Program-made: the position numbers and the translations under genes | From: Biomphalaria glabrata | Taxonomy: Eukaryota; Mollusca; Gastropoda; Planorbidae | Direction of reading: 5' to 3' | Assembly: GCF_947242115.1 (NCBI RefSeq) | Contig: NC_074725.1 | Location: 9,276,011 to 9,340,010 of the forward strand | DNA: 64,000 nt | Shown: positions 14,201-29,200 of the stretch, piece by piece | How positions within the stretch are numbered: the stretch's first letter is position 1 | How the letters are laid out: each line of letters opens with the position of its first letter | The notes under the pieces: model-generated | Told to the model about the DNA's origin: nothing | Databases searched by the model: none | Seen by the model: only the letters and a program-made list of their open reading frames with translations

Positions 14201-17200
14201 TTCGAAAATCTTTTCATGATTTATAAATACAATACCTTACTACAACACAATCCCGTGGAATTTATAGATTAGAAATAATCAAACTTAAAACTTTGCAAAT
14301 TAACAACACAAGCTTCCCTTTTCTGTAAAACACTGAACTTATTTAAATTGTAACAAATGTATTCCTGCGCAATAGATTTTTTAAGAAAATGACACATTTC
14401 CCAATTTCTACGCCAATTAAATAAAGATTCTAGTAAACTTTTTCAACTACATTTTAAGAATAGGCCTACAGGATGCAATACTTAAAAGTTGAAGACAAAC
14501 TATGTTGATCTAGCGTTGATTAGGTGTTGTCGTTTTAATCTAGTGTTGATCCAGATTACGACGCCTGAGAACAGTCCGTGTCAGCCCGTACTGCTATATT
14601 CTGCACGTATTGAATACAAACGAATGGCAATGTCTTCGACTTCCAAGATAAGTCATGAGTGCCATGTTTAAGATAGATAGGCAAACCCATTTGCGATCTG
14701 CATACCTTTTGACATCTGATACAGATTTAAGCTTATATAGCACCTAGAATGAAAGACAGATAGGACACCATGGCTCTAGAACAATATTATGCTGAGTCAA
14801 AGATCTATGCATGTCTAATTGTCTATGATATTTTAGATGTTTTCTTTTATGTGATTTCCGTTCGTCACAAAATGTATATTTTCATTGAGAAACGTATTAA
14901 CGAAACAAGTTTAAATCAATAGATTTATCACATCCAGACTCGATTGTGGTGTTATGATTTTCAATAATTCGTTGACAGTACAAAGGCGTACTAAGCCCGG
15001 GTTTTAGGACAATGAAATTGTAATTAATACTCATCGATGGCTGTGTACTGTACATTTACTGAAACTGGTTCAACGATTATGTCTTGTACAACTTCGCTGT
15101 TTAGTTTTAGTTGTAGTGTTAATGTTTGTTATACATTATTCTTTTTGTGTGTGTGCATTGATATATTTATCTTGTTTATCAATAATAAAACAATGTGTTT
15201 TTTTACAGGATGGCTACCTGGAATGTGGTTTGAGCTCTGGACCGCCCGCTACCAGTCCCCGTCGACCTTAAGGGAGGTTTGGGCTAGAATGTAATGATCT
15301 TTAGAAACATTCGAAACATGTCTAGCATTTTACAAAGAAAGCATATATGAAATCTTGTACACGTTAACTTCAACTGATTCGAGAATTAACACCTTCAATA
15401 CCAGGCAGACAGACAGAAAGAGTTGATAAAAGCCGTGTAAAAATTATTTACATGGTTGATTCGAAATATTTGATGCAATTTCACTTAGTATAAGCTTTTT
15501 TTTTGTTGTTTTATATAGTATGCTCAATATTTTACCTATTATTAATACAAATATTTTATCAACTCACTCTGTTCGTCTGTCTGTCATGGAAAAACTAAAA
15601 AGTTTGCTCACGTTTTTTCTCCGAGTCCCAATCTCGGATCAAGTTAAAAAGCGATCACCCAGCTACCCCCTTCTTTCTCCCCTCTACATCTTTCAAGTTG
15701 GCCCAGAAGTGATTGGATCTTAGCGTATTGAGAAAGCTAAAGCATGAAATTGCACTAAAACATGTCAATATCAAGTCTCAAGTTGGTCTTTGATTTTACA
15801 CATTTCGGAGAGTCTCTCAGTATTGAAGGCTACATCTTAGTCCAAACCTCCAGCAGGATGGTTGTACATTGCTGTGGACAGGATTCGAGCCCAGAACGAT
15901 CATAACGACATGTCCCGAGCAGATATCACTCGACAAGACAGCTATCCGTAGTTTGCAATGTACATCAATAAAATGGTCAGAATATTATTATACATTTTTT
16001 TAAAGAATGTTTACTATATAATATATAGATCTATATACTTAAGTGAAAAAAAAAAGTGTATTATATAAAGCGGCCAAAGCGGCATGTAAACCTTTTTTTA
16101 AAGTTTCATTACAGGCTTTTAATGTTTTCTCTTGAATCTATTTATAAACTTATACTCAGAGCCGGATTTAAGGCAGGGCTTCCTTGGTCTTCAGCCCAGG
16201 GAACTCCACAAAAAGGGGCCACCACAAAAGAGAATTTAAGTTACACATAGTGTTACTCTTCACAAATAGATTAAAATATAATAAATATACATTTAAAAAA
16301 AAAATTGCATATTATATAATTGTAACGTTTTGTAAGTAGTAAAATTATATACAATGTACAAGTACTTAATTTCTTTCTTCTAAAATGCAGCTTGCTATTA
16401 GATGTCAGTTTGTTTATTGATAAGTGTTAAAAAGTTGAGGTTTATTAAATCTTTCAAACAAAAAGGGAAGAACCAATTCTGTCACGGGCCTCCATATACC
16501 TAAATCCGGCCCTGTTTGTACATATCCTTTAAAACGTTTTCATTTCAATCTTTAAGAGAAACAGTCCTGTCTTCTTGTGCGGGCCGTCCCCATTGACCAT
16601 ATATCATGAGGACGCTTGCTTCGGTAATTTTAATCAAGAGACAAAACTCCAGTCATCAATATTTATCTGGTTAACAGGAGTACACTGCTCTTGGACGAGA
16701 GCTTTGGGAGAGGGGGGGGAATCATTTATTATTAACACGGACAAGTTTGTTAGAGTTGCTCTTGTGGGAGCAGTCTTCTTAAAGGTATCTTCTGGGAGGT
16801 ACCTTCTTGGGAGTGTCTTGTGGAGAGGTGCCTTCAAGGAGGTGTTTTTTTTTAGAATTATTTTTTATGGGAGGTGCCTTTTAAGGGATTTCCTTCAAAA
16901 TGTGACTAAGTGCCATCTAGCTACCAAAAAAAAAACAACAACAACAAATGTTCACATATTTATGTACTAACAACTATTAATGACATCTCTACCACTCTAC
17001 TCTTCTCTCTCTCTCTCTCTATAACGGACGAAATTCAACAAACTATAGACCTATCAAGGAAATTAACGGGATAATTAAGCTATGGAACGAATGTGATAGT
17101 TTTTAAATAAGACTAGCGTGACATTTAGGTAACCGAACAAACGTGACAATTTCAAATGAAACTTACGTGATAATTAAGTCAAAGAACTAATGTGACAGTT

Positions 17201-20200
17201 AAGTAATATAACTAACTCAGTATTTAATGTAGCGCTTAAGCAATGGAATCAACGTGACACTTAAGTAATGGAGCCAACGTGACAATTAAATAATGGAATT
17301 AACATGACAGTTAAGTAATGGACCCAACGTGACAATTAAGTAATAGATCCAACTAGACAATTAAGTAATGAAACTAACGTGACAATTAAGTAATGAATCT
17401 AACGTGTCACTAAAGTAATGGAACTAACGTGACACTTAAGTAATAAAATCAACGTGACACTTAAGTAATAAAATCAACGTGACACTTAAGTAATAGAATC
17501 ATCGTGTCACTAAAGTAGTGGAACTAACGTGACACTTAAGTAATGGAGCCAACGTGATAATTAAATAATGGAATTAACATGACAATTAAGTAATAGAACC
17601 AACTAGACAATTAAGTAATTAAACTAACGTGTCATTAAGTAATGGAACTAACGTGACAATTAAGTAATGGAACTAACGTGACAATTAAGTAATGGAACTA
17701 ACGTGACAATTAAGTAATGAAACTAACGTGACAATTAAGTAATGAAACTGACGTGACAATTAAGTAATGAAATTAACGGGACAATTAAGTAATGAAACTA
17801 ACGTGACAATTAAGTAATGAAACTAACGTGTCACTAAAGTAATGGAACTAACGTGACACTTAAGTAATAAAATCAACGTGACACTTAAGTAATAAAATCA
17901 ACGTGACACTTAAGTAATAAAATCAACGTGACACTTAAGTAATAGAATCATCGTGTCACTAAAGTAGTGGAACTAACGTGACACTTAAGTAATGGAGCCA
18001 ACGTGATAATTAAATAATGGAATTAACATGACAATTAAGTAATAGAACCAACTAGACAATTAAGTAATTAAACTAACGTGTCATTAAGTAATGGAACTAA
18101 CGTGACAATTAAGTAATGGAACTAACGTGACAATTAAGTAATGGAACTAACGTGACAATTAAGTAATGAAACTAACGTGACAATTAAGTAATGAAACTGA
18201 CGTGACAATTAAGTAATGAAATTAACGGGACAATTAAGTAATGAAACTAACGTGACAATTAAGTAATGAAACTAACGTGACAATTAAGTAATGAAACTAA
18301 CGTGACAATTAAGTAATGAAACTAACGTGACAATTAAGTAATGAAACTAACGTGACAATTAAGTAATAAAATCAACGTGACAATTAAGTAATGAAACTAA
18401 CGTGTCACTAAAGTAATCTAAGGTGGCGCTTAAGTAATAGAATCAACGTGACACTTAAGTAATGGGGTCAACGTGACATTTAAGTAATTGAGCCAACGTG
18501 ACAATTAAATAATGGGATCAACGTGACAAACAAGTAATAGAGCCAACTAGACACAATTAAGTAATGGAACCAACATGACAATTAAGTCGAATGAAACTAC
18601 CATGACAATTCAGTAAAGAAACATATAAGAAACATGAGTCAACAATAGTGTACAATTGTATACAACGTTTGTCTTGTCTTACCTCTGTAACCCCCATGAG
18701 GTAACTTCCCATTGTCCAGTTGGCATCTCTCAGCCTGATGCCTTCCTTCGTAAGACAAATCAATGTAGGGCATTGTATCCAAGAAATATCCAAGTGGATC
18801 CTTCAAGCTGTTAATCACTAGTATTTAATATCGTGTCATTGTCTCAAGAAAGCTACAAAAAGTTATAATTATCCAGCGGTTGGTGAGTACTGTCGTATAA
18901 AGTGAGAATCCATTTTTATGGACATAGGTATACACCTTGGTTGACTCTTCTTACAGGAGATTGCTGGGCTTAGCATTGGAATCTACTTATGTCCAACATA
19001 TTGAATACTGAAAGGTAAATTATAACTTTTGACTGTAAAGTTGCTGCTTTTTTTTTTTTTATTTCAGTAATCTTGTGGTTACAACAAAATCGTATACACA
19101 ACACAAGAGGCTGCAATTCATTGCCAAAAGAACCTCTGAAGACGCAGTCGTCATAAATGAATGTTCCTCAATATCTGCTTCTCTAAGGACAAAATTTGAA
19201 TATTTAATATGTAGAGCGAATAATACGAAGTTTAAAAAATGTAGGTGTATCATTGAAACATTGTTATTCAAAAATCATAAGTCTCTTTGGAGATAAGCGT
19301 AAATCTTATTTCTATGCTTTATAATAAAAAAAATAATGTTACAAAATAATATGTTGAAAAGAAAATCAAAAACATTAATAAGGTTTTGTTATTGTGAATA
19401 ATTTCGATACTGAAATGTAGCGTTTTCAAGAAAGATTTGTTTCTTCTCGAATAGTACTGGTAAAACTAAATGGCGTCTGTATTTAAAGCTAATTGATTAA
19501 ATAACCAACTTACCCAAACAAATGTCCTTACACGAAATCTCATATTAAATATCACATTGTAAATGTTCTAAGCTTAAACGCCTTATAAAAAGGCTACTAT
19601 TTATTAAACACGTTATAGCAAATATTGAATTCCACTGTATACAGAAAATTCAGTCTACTTATCGAGCGATCCGAAACCGTATCAAGGGGGCTCTATTATT
19701 CTGAGCTGGTTGAATTGTGGGGGTGGGGGGGTATCTAAGGGGTGTGGGAGGGCGCTATTTGCCAGGTGATATGTAGGTAGATTGTAGTGTTCGATACGGG
19801 ACCAGGTTTCTTGATGTCTGTCTGGTCGGCAGATCAATAACAGGAGTAGTGACAGACCAGGATTAAGGAGAGGGAAGGGGGGGGGACTAGGAGCAGGGTA
19901 GGGTGTGGAGAGATAGACTTCGTCTGTAGAAACTAAGATTAATAATCTTAATCATGTACATGTATGACACATGTCTTCACGTGTGTTTGTGTGTTTGTAT
20001 GAGAGAGAGAAAAAGAGAGAGAGGAAGTGTGGGGGGGGGGGGAGAGAAAGAGAGTGAAAGTGCTAAAGAGAACCGTGAAATGGTCAATACTGACAATGCA
20101 CTGTGCTGTGTCCACTACCTATACATAGTAATGTACAATTAGCCAACTGATCACACTTATAAAACAAAATGAAGTAAGTTGCGGCCCCTGCGATTCAAGT

Positions 20201-23200
20201 TACGTCTCACACAAGAAGCACCGCTCAACTGGAGTCACAGCAGTGACTGTATAGTGAGAGACTTTTATGCCTGTGATTTATAATAAAGGATTACATCTAG
20301 ATTATTCTAGATGGAGATGATCTAAACTAAAAACTCAACACATTCTCACAGCTAATATCAGACATATTAATCTAAATCTAAACATTGTTTTTTGATAGAG
20401 CCGTTGTGGAGGAGCGGGGTTGTGGAGGAGCGGGGTGTTTATTTATTTTGTATTTTTTGGCTCTACCGAAGAATAGTCAGAGATAGTAACAAGGAATTTT
20501 TTTTTGGTGTGTGGTGTGGGGGGGGGGGGGAGCCTGGGGGGCTATTATTACTTTATTATCAAATATTCTCTTTACATTTGGTTGGGTAGAGGTATGGTTG
20601 GGCCCTATTTATGGTTAACAAACATTAAAGAGATTGTATTTAGAAGATTTGTCGATATAATTGTGTATATTAGACACAGGGGTCGGCAACCCTTTGAGTT
20701 GAAAGAGAAGAGCCAAAAATTACAATTATACAAATTGTAAAATTTTTAAAGAGCCACAATTTTTATCTTGATAACAATAAATAGTACTCGCATAATTGAT
20801 GTTTTCAGATTCACAATATAAAAAAAAACGAATCTATTAATTCATATATACGTGTTTTTCACAACAAATTAGGTTTAGAAAGTTTGGATACATTTTGCTC
20901 ATAACTTGTTTTTAGTTTCAAACACGACTCTAAATTTTCAATTGTTAGTTGGCTTGTTACTTTAGTTTTAATGATATTCATGCAAGAAAACACTTGCTCG
21001 CACGAATATGTCGATACGAAGATAGTCAGTACTTCAAATTCCAACATTACCTCATTGTGGCATTCTGAAGACTATTCCATGCGTCGAATATAGGCTAATT
21101 GCCTCAGCTCGAGACATTTCTTTTCAAGTTGTCACATTTGTTGCCTAACGTACATACATTTCTGGACCTCCAACCTTTTCAACTTGATTTTTGACTCTGT
21201 AAACTTTCCACTCCACAAAACTTTACTTTTTAAATCGATCAATTGCATTTCAAGAGAATCAGTATCAATTCCAAATGGATCAATGTGGATTTTGTTACTT
21301 GTTGATTGCTTCTAGCTTTGAGAAGATCATTCGCTTCTAACTCACAGTCAAAGCACGTGGTGAAGATGCGTTTCGTCTTGCGTCGAATTAAAAGCTTCAT
21401 AGAAACACCCAACGACTGCGTCATTCGAGAGCTTCTGACGACAGTGACGACGCGTGTAATGGGGGGGGGGGATAAGGCTGCCTAATCCTCGTTAAACGAT
21501 TCAGAACTATTTTAAAAAATGTTTCGATAAAATAAATAATATTTGCGTATGGAATTAAAGAGCCGCAGCTTCACATCCAAAGAGCATGTGGCTCGCGATC
21601 CGCAAGTTGCCGACCCCGGTATTAGGGGTCATTCTTTGGTGACCATTTTGAGCCTTGGAATCTATTGTAAATATAGAAGTAAACAATAGAAAGGTGACTT
21701 TTTTGGTACGGCTGTTACCTTTTGAACATAGTGTCTGCAAAATGCGGTGTACCTTTTTTTAGCGGCCCCCGAAAGGGGAAAAGACGCTATTAGTTTTGTG
21801 CAAAATGTCTGTCCGTCCGTCCAGTTTAGATCTCGTAAACTAGAAAAGATATTAAAAATCCGACATCACAATATTTTAGACCATTCAAAGTTCTAATGCA
21901 ACAGCTTTTTTTTTTTTCTGAAAGCAAAAAATCTAATTTTTAAAATCAGTTACGGAAGCAGTTTTTTTAAGAGAAAAAGCTAATTAGTATGCATTATAAG
22001 TAAAAAATATTTAAAACGAATAGTACTCTTGTTAACTTCATTTTCCTAAATTTTTGTTGAGGACCACCCCTTTACTAGCACAAGAGATTGATCATTTTTT
22101 CAAAACAATTAGATCAATTATAAGACATCAGTTAGGCCAGGGGAGGCCCGGTGGCTGAGCGGTAAAGCGCTTGGCTTGCGAACCGCCTCTGAGTCCACTC
22201 AGTTCTAATGGATACCTGACATTAGTTGGGGAAAAGCAAAGGCGGTTGGTCGTTGTTCTGGCAACATGACACCCTCGTTAACCGTAGGCCACAAAAACAG
22301 ATGAACTTTACATCATCTGTCCTATAGACCAATATGTCTGAAAGAGGAACTAGTTAGGCCAGGTTAACATCTAACTTTACATTCACTTTCATCTATCCTT
22401 GATCTGCAGGAAAGTTGGGGCAAGATCTGTTAACCTTCTTTCTCCATTCTTATCTCTCATTTGTCTTTGATATAATTTCATTCGGATGTTCTTTCTGAAA
22501 TTATTGAAGCCTGCCTGGGTGGACCACTTCGAGGTGGACTTGTTACGACACAAGACTCTTTGAAATAATAATACACTCTCAGGTTATTACTCTATGAATA
22601 CTTTAATATTACAACAAATTATGTAAATACGAAACATTTCATTTCTCTTCCTGTCAGGTTCTCCGGCTTCCCCTTTTCAACATCACTTCCATTCATTACA
22701 AAAATTCGCACCATTATTCATGCACACCGTGCTGCGCTACGACCGTAACAGCAAGCAGCTAGTGTCTCAGTTCCTGCCTTAGCTCTTTAACTAAAAGCTG
22801 GTCTAGTTGTTTCAAAGATACCATTGTGCTAGAATCCTACCTCCTCCCGTTGAGTCGCCTATAATCCCACTTCTGAGACCAATGTAATAACTGAAGAGAG
22901 GCAACTCAACGAGACAAAGACGTTTATTTACACGGAGACATGACAAACACAAAGGGGGATCTGCCTTGAGTACAGCATCTCCATATTGGCTCTCTACTTG
23001 GGCGGAAATCGTTCTCTCATGTCAACATCCGACTTGTTTAGTCACAGATAGTGCGCAACTTCTTTCTGTACTATCTTGGATGGCGGTGCACATGGCAAAG
23101 TCATAACAATATACATACATACATGCATGCATACATACATACATATTTTTTTTCAAGGGGGGAGCGAAAAAATCCCCCAACCCCCCCCCCTCTCCCAAAA

Positions 23201-26200
23201 AAATCCTGGCTACGCCCATGGAAAGAAAATTAAAAATAGCGTATTTCTTTTTTTTCTTATATGTAGCACATGTCCATACTGACCCACCATAAATTTTTAA
23301 TAAATTTTGCCCCAGAAATGCAAGTGGTTTGCCGAAGCCTTTTCTAATAGTTTTAAAAATGTTAATTGTGTATTGTAGACTGTAAAATCGCATATTTAGA
23401 TTCAAAAATAAAAGATGTTTTCTTTGAAGTCCGATCCAGAATTTATTTGAAGTGCCTTACTGCTACGTCTGTGTGGGTTGGTCACTCCAAGCAGCGAGTG
23501 TCCGGTACTTGTCACTCCTAGACGCGAGTGGCCGGTACTTGTCACTCCAAGCAGCGAGTGGCCGGTACTTGTCACTCCAAGCAGCGAGTGGCCGGTACTT
23601 GTCACTCCTAGACGCGAGTGGCCGGTACTTGTCACTCCTAGACGCGAGTGGCCGGTACTTGTCACTCCAAGCAGCGAGTGGCCGGTACTTGTCACTCCAA
23701 ACAGCGAGTGGCCGGTACTTGTCACTCCAAGCAGCGAGTGGCCGGTACTTGTCACTCCAAGCAGCGAGTGGCAGGTACTTGTCACTCCAAGCAGCGAGTG
23801 GCCGGTACTTGTCACTCCAAGCAGCGAGTGGCCGGTACTTGTCACTCCAAGCAGCGAGTGACCGGTACTTGTCACTCCAAGTAGCGAGTGGCCGGTACTT
23901 GTCACTCCAAGTAGCGAGTGGCCGGTACTTGTCACTCCAAGCTGCGAGTGGCCGGTACTCGTCACTCCAAGCAGCGAGTGTCCGGTGTAACTCCAAGCAG
24001 CGAGTGTCTCAGTACTCGCCACTCCAAGCAGCGAGTGTCTTAGTACTCGCCACTCCAATCAGCGAGTGTCTCAGTACTCGCCATTCCAAGCAGCGAGTGT
24101 CTCAGTACTCGTCACTCCAAGCAGCGAGTGTCTCAGTACTTGTGCTACGCCTTAAGATTATGAAGCGAATACATGACTTTACATCATCTGTCCTATAGAC
24201 CACAAGGTCTTAAAGGGGAACTAGTTAGACCAGGTTCACATCTAACTTTACATTCACTTTGATCTATGCTTTGATCTGTTGGAAAGTTGGGGCACTACAC
24301 AAGATCTGTTAACATTCTTTCTTAATTCTTATCTCTCATTTGTCTTTGATATAATTTCATTCGGATGTTCTTTCCTAACATCCTAACCCTAACCCTATCC
24401 CCTGACCCCAATGTTCTTTCTGAAAATATTGAAGCCTGCCTGGGTGGACCACTTCGGGGGCCGATTTTGAGTTTGTTTGTTTCCAAACTGTCTTTTGTAA
24501 CCTTTTGTGTTTAGAGCTTTGAATTATAGTTACGTAACAAAAAAAGTTACAAACATGCCTATTGAACAAAATCTATCAATTGCAAATGAGCTTTTTTTAA
24601 ACAATATTATTTTTCAAAACCTTTTTTCGGCGCTGATCTTAAAAGCCTTAATCTAAGCAAGTGGAGTAGCTTCAAATCGTTTTATTTCCAGTGTAGCAGG
24701 GGCCTATCTAATTCATATTAGAACAATTTTTTAAGTAAAACATTATTGAAAAGGTTATTTTTCAATAGGATGAGTAATGAGCTGTAGACGTCAGGAGAAT
24801 GCGTTTCAGCAGTAAAGAATGAAAGAAAAAACACTTTTGGCGTCGGCCCTACTGATGAATAATGAGCTGTAGATGAATGCGTTTCTGGCAAAAGCACAAT
24901 AAGCACATATCTGTTTATACTTCTTACATTAAATCATTATGCATCCTCTCTTTTCAAAATCATGGTAACTACTTATGACTTCAAGAAAATGGTGTCTACT
25001 GATTTCTAACCATGGGGTTAACTCTCAGAACGAGATTTCCTGACAATAATATTCGATTAGGTTTCACTTTCACGTGAAACATAACAAAAAGTTATATACT
25101 CCGTGATTCCCACTAACTCATGTCACAAACAATAATGTGACAGGGAGTCTACAATTTTCCCACTAACTACAGGTTGAACATATTCTAGGGCACATTAAGC
25201 GTCTTCCGAAGGAATAAATGGTCAGAATGTAATAAAGATTAATTATGTACATACATACATACATATATACATATATATATATTGTAATAACTGAAGGGAG
25301 GCAACTCAACGAGACAAAGACGTTTATTTACACGGAGACATGACAAACACAAAGGGGCATCTGCCTTGAGTACAGCATCTCCATATTGGCTCTCTACTTG
25401 GGCGGAAATCGTTCTCTCATGTCAACATCCGACTTGTTTAGTCACAGATAGTGCGCACTTTCTTTCTGCACTATCTTGGATGGCGGTGCGCATGGCGAAG
25501 TCATAACATTGCCCCCGTCTTAGCACTTTTCGTCCCGAAAAGAAACACTGCAGCTGAGGTTTGACAGTTCAGGTGGAGGTCGATCAGTCGGAGCCACAGG
25601 CGGCAGGGAGCGTGTTCCCCACGAAGCCATTGCATTGTTTTCCTCCAGTGCTGCTTTCTATTTCTCCATTTGACCAGGCTGTTGTTGCGACGATGACGTG
25701 GCCGTTTGACACACAAAGAGATAGTGTCGAGCACTGTTTTCTTCAGCACAGCCGTTGATCGGACACGCTGTATCAGCAGACCTTCCCGACAGACGCCTCT
25801 CAAGGGAGCTGCAGGTTCACATGCAGCCACGTTGCAAACAAAGTCCAATGCACCGCAGTCATCCTCAGATAACAGTCTCACGTCCAGAATATAGGTCTCT
25901 GCAGGTTCAAATGGATAATGTCTTCCTCTTGACAGCTCAGATTTAGAGTGGCTTGATAGACATTCATCTATGCCAATGTCGATGATGATGGTAGAAGTAC
26001 ATATGCCCTGTTGGTGGTTTTCTTGGCATCTAAATACTATGTGTGATGCGCCGCACGTACAGCTTATGCTAAACCACTGGATGCAGTTGTCAAGCTTCGA
26101 ATTTCCCTCGTGAGCACCGACAGATACACAGAGGTCTTTAAGGTTCATAGCAACCGGCTTAGACGCAGACCCAACGTTGTCTTCATCTGTCCGGCTAATT

Positions 26201-29200
26201 GAGGTACTGGTAACAGGTACAACAGGAACAAACGCTTCAGGGACATAGCAGACTTCAGTTAAGGTACCGGTAACAGGTACAACAGGAACAAATGCTTCAG
26301 GCACGTAACAGTCTTCAGTTTCTTCATTTGTCTCTTTCCCTTCGATTCGCTACATCTCGTTGAGATCATCACAGCAATCATTGTCACGTTTCTCGTCTTG
26401 AAAGTCACAACCACAAGACTTGCCCACAACACAGACACAGACGGCGCTCCAATCCCCAGCGTCTCCGTCACCACTGTTTGTGCAGCCACAGTCTTGACCA
26501 CGCAACTTCTTTACCAACGAGTCTACAGGCAACTGCTCCTTTACCAACGAGTCTACTCCTTCTTTCAATTGAGACACCATTATATCTACCTTGTTCCCCA
26601 TACTGTTAATTTGTTCACACAATGCATCAATACCTTCATTTATCTTGCCAATAAGCTCATAAATCTCCGGTTCAATTTCTAATAGGTAGGTCTCCGAATC
26701 TTCGTCTTCATCAATCAGGGCTTGCTGGAGACGAGCTGTAAGCACCTCCTTGCTACCACCAAGCTTCAGGCTTCTGTAACGAAGTTCCTGCCTTAGCTCT
26801 TTAACTAAAAGCTGGTCTAGTTGTTTCAAAGATACCATTGTGCTAGAATCCTACCTCCTCCCGTTGAGTCGCCTATAATCCCACTTCTGAGACCAATGTA
26901 ATAACTGAAGAGAGGCAACTCAACGAGACAAAGACGTTTATTTACACGGAGACATGACAAACACAAAGGGGGATCTGCCTTGAGTACAGCATCTCCATAT
27001 TGGCTCTCTACTTGGGCGGAAATCGTTCTCTCATGTCAACATCCGACTTGTTTAGTCACAGATAGTGCGCAACTTCTTTCTGTACTATCTTGGATGGCGG
27101 TGCACATGGCAAAGTCATAACAATATACATACATACATGCATGCATACATACATACATATTTTTTTTCAAGGGGGGAGCGAAAAAATCCCCCAACCCCCC
27201 CCCCTCTCCCAAAAAAATCCTGGCTACGCCCATGGAAAGAAAATTAAAAATAGCGTATTTCTTTTTTTTCTTATATGTAGCACATGTCCATACTGACCCA
27301 CCATAAATTTTTAATAAATTTTGCCCCAGAAATGCAAGTGGTTTGCCGAAGCCTTTTCTAATAGTTTTAAAAATGTTAATTGTGTATTGTAGACTGTAAA
27401 ATCGCATATTTAGATTCAAAAATAAAAGATGTTTTCTTTGAAGTCCGATCCAGAATTTATTTGAAGTGCCTTACTGCTACGTCTGTGTGGGTTGGTCACT
27501 CCAAGCAGCGAGTGTCCGGTACTTGTCACTCCTAGACGCGAGTGGCCGGTACTTGTCACTCCAAGCAGCGAGTGGCCGGTACTTGTCACTCCAAGCAGCG
27601 AGTGGCCGGTACTTGTCACTCCTAGACGCGAGTGGCCGGTACTTGTCACTCCTAGACGCGAGTGGCCGGTACTTGTCACTCCAAGCAGCGAGTGGCCGGT
27701 ACTTGTCACTCCAAACAGCGAGTGGCCGGTACTTGTCACTCCAAGCAGCGAGTGGCCGGTACTTGTCACTCCAAGCAGCGAGTGGCAGGTACTTGTCACT
27801 CCAAGCAGCGAGTGGCCGGTACTTGTCACTCCAAGCAGCGAGTGGCCGGTACTTGTCACTCCAAGCAGCGAGTGACCGGTACTTGTCACTCCAAGTAGCG
27901 AGTGGCCGGTACTTGTCACTCCAAGTAGCGAGTGGCCGGTACTTGTCACTCCAAGCTGCGAGTGGCCGGTACTCGTCACTCCAAGCAGCGAGTGTCCGGT
28001 GTAACTCCAAGCAGCGAGTGTCTCAGTACTCGCCACTCCAAGCAGCGAGTGTCTTAGTACTCGCCACTCCAATCAGCGAGTGTCTCAGTACTCGCCATTC
28101 CAAGCAGCGAGTGTCTCAGTACTCGTCACTCCAAGCAGCGAGTGTCTCAGTACTTGTGCTACGCCTTAAGATTATGAAGCGAATACATGACTTTACATCA
28201 TCTGTCCTATAGACCACAAGGTCTTAAAGGGGAACTAGTTAGACCAGGTTCACATCTAACTTTACATTCACTTTGATCTATGCTTTGATCTGTTGGAAAG
28301 TTGGGGCACTACACAAGATCTGTTAACATTCTTTCTTAATTCTTATCTCTCATTTGTCTTTGATATAATTTCATTCGGATGTTCTTTCCTAACATCCTAA
28401 CCCTAACCCTATCCCCTGACCCCAATGTTCTTTCTGAAAATATTGAAGCCTGCCTGGGTGGACCACTTCGGGGGCCGATTTTGAGTTTGTTTGTTTCCAA
28501 ACTGTCTTTTGTAACCTTTTGTGTTTAGAGCTTTGAATTATAGTTACGTAACAAAAAAAGTTACAAACATGCCTATTGAACAAAATCTATCAATTGCAAA
28601 TGAGCTTTTTTTAAACAATATTATTTTTCAAAACCTTTTTTCGGCGCTGATCTTAAAAGCCTTAATCTAAGCAAGTGGAGTAGCTTCAAATCGTTTTATT
28701 TCCAGTGTAGCAGGGGCCTATCTAATTCATATTAGAACAATTTTTTAAGTAAAACATTATTGAAAAGGTTATTTTTCAATAGGATGAGTAATGAGCTGTA
28801 GACGTCAGGAGAATGCGTTTCAGCAGTAAAGAATGAAAGAAAAAACACTTTTGGCGTCGGCCCTACTGATGAATAATGAGCTGTAGATGAATGCGTTTCT
28901 GGCAAAAGCACAATAAGCACATATCTGTTTATACTTCTTACATTAAATCATTATGCATCCTCTCTTTTCAAAATCATGGTAACTACTTATGACTTCAAGA
29001 AAATGGTGTCTACTGATTTCTAACCATGGGGTTAACTCTCAGAACGAGATTTCCTGACAATAATATTCGATTAGGTTTCACTTTCACGTGAAACATAACA
29101 AAAAGTTATATACTCCGTGATTCCCACTAACTCATGTCACAAACAATAATGTGACAGGGAGTCTACAATTTTCCCACTAACTACAGGTTGAACATATTCT

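Larger units (their letters stand above)
13683..18682 (-). other. Intron 6
   Basis: Holds two hAT-type MITEs, two copies of SINE family 2, one family C copy, a loose GGGAGG-type degenerate repeat near 16,757-16,895 and a large 25-bp satellite array that ends about 70 bases from the exon 6 donor. Confidence 0.55.

Noticed and set aside
16575-16970. 131-aa open frame
   Set aside because: Crosses a degenerate GGGAGG-type repeat and a poly-A tract; no homology recognised and no splice context.
23483-24145. CRISPR-like regular repeats
   Set aside because: No unique spacers between repeats; this is a head-to-tail minisatellite in eukaryotic DNA.
23402-24198. Long open frames on both strands over the 30-bp minisatellite (repeated in units 2 and 3)
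   Set aside because: A 30-bp period is a multiple of three, so any frame without a stop in one unit stays open. The peptides are pure 10-residue repeats on both strands.
24380-24405. CCTAACCCTAACCCTA as interstitial telomere (also 28.4 and 49.5 kb)
   Set aside because: Only two or three units, within copied repeat modules or a SINE; too short to mean anything.
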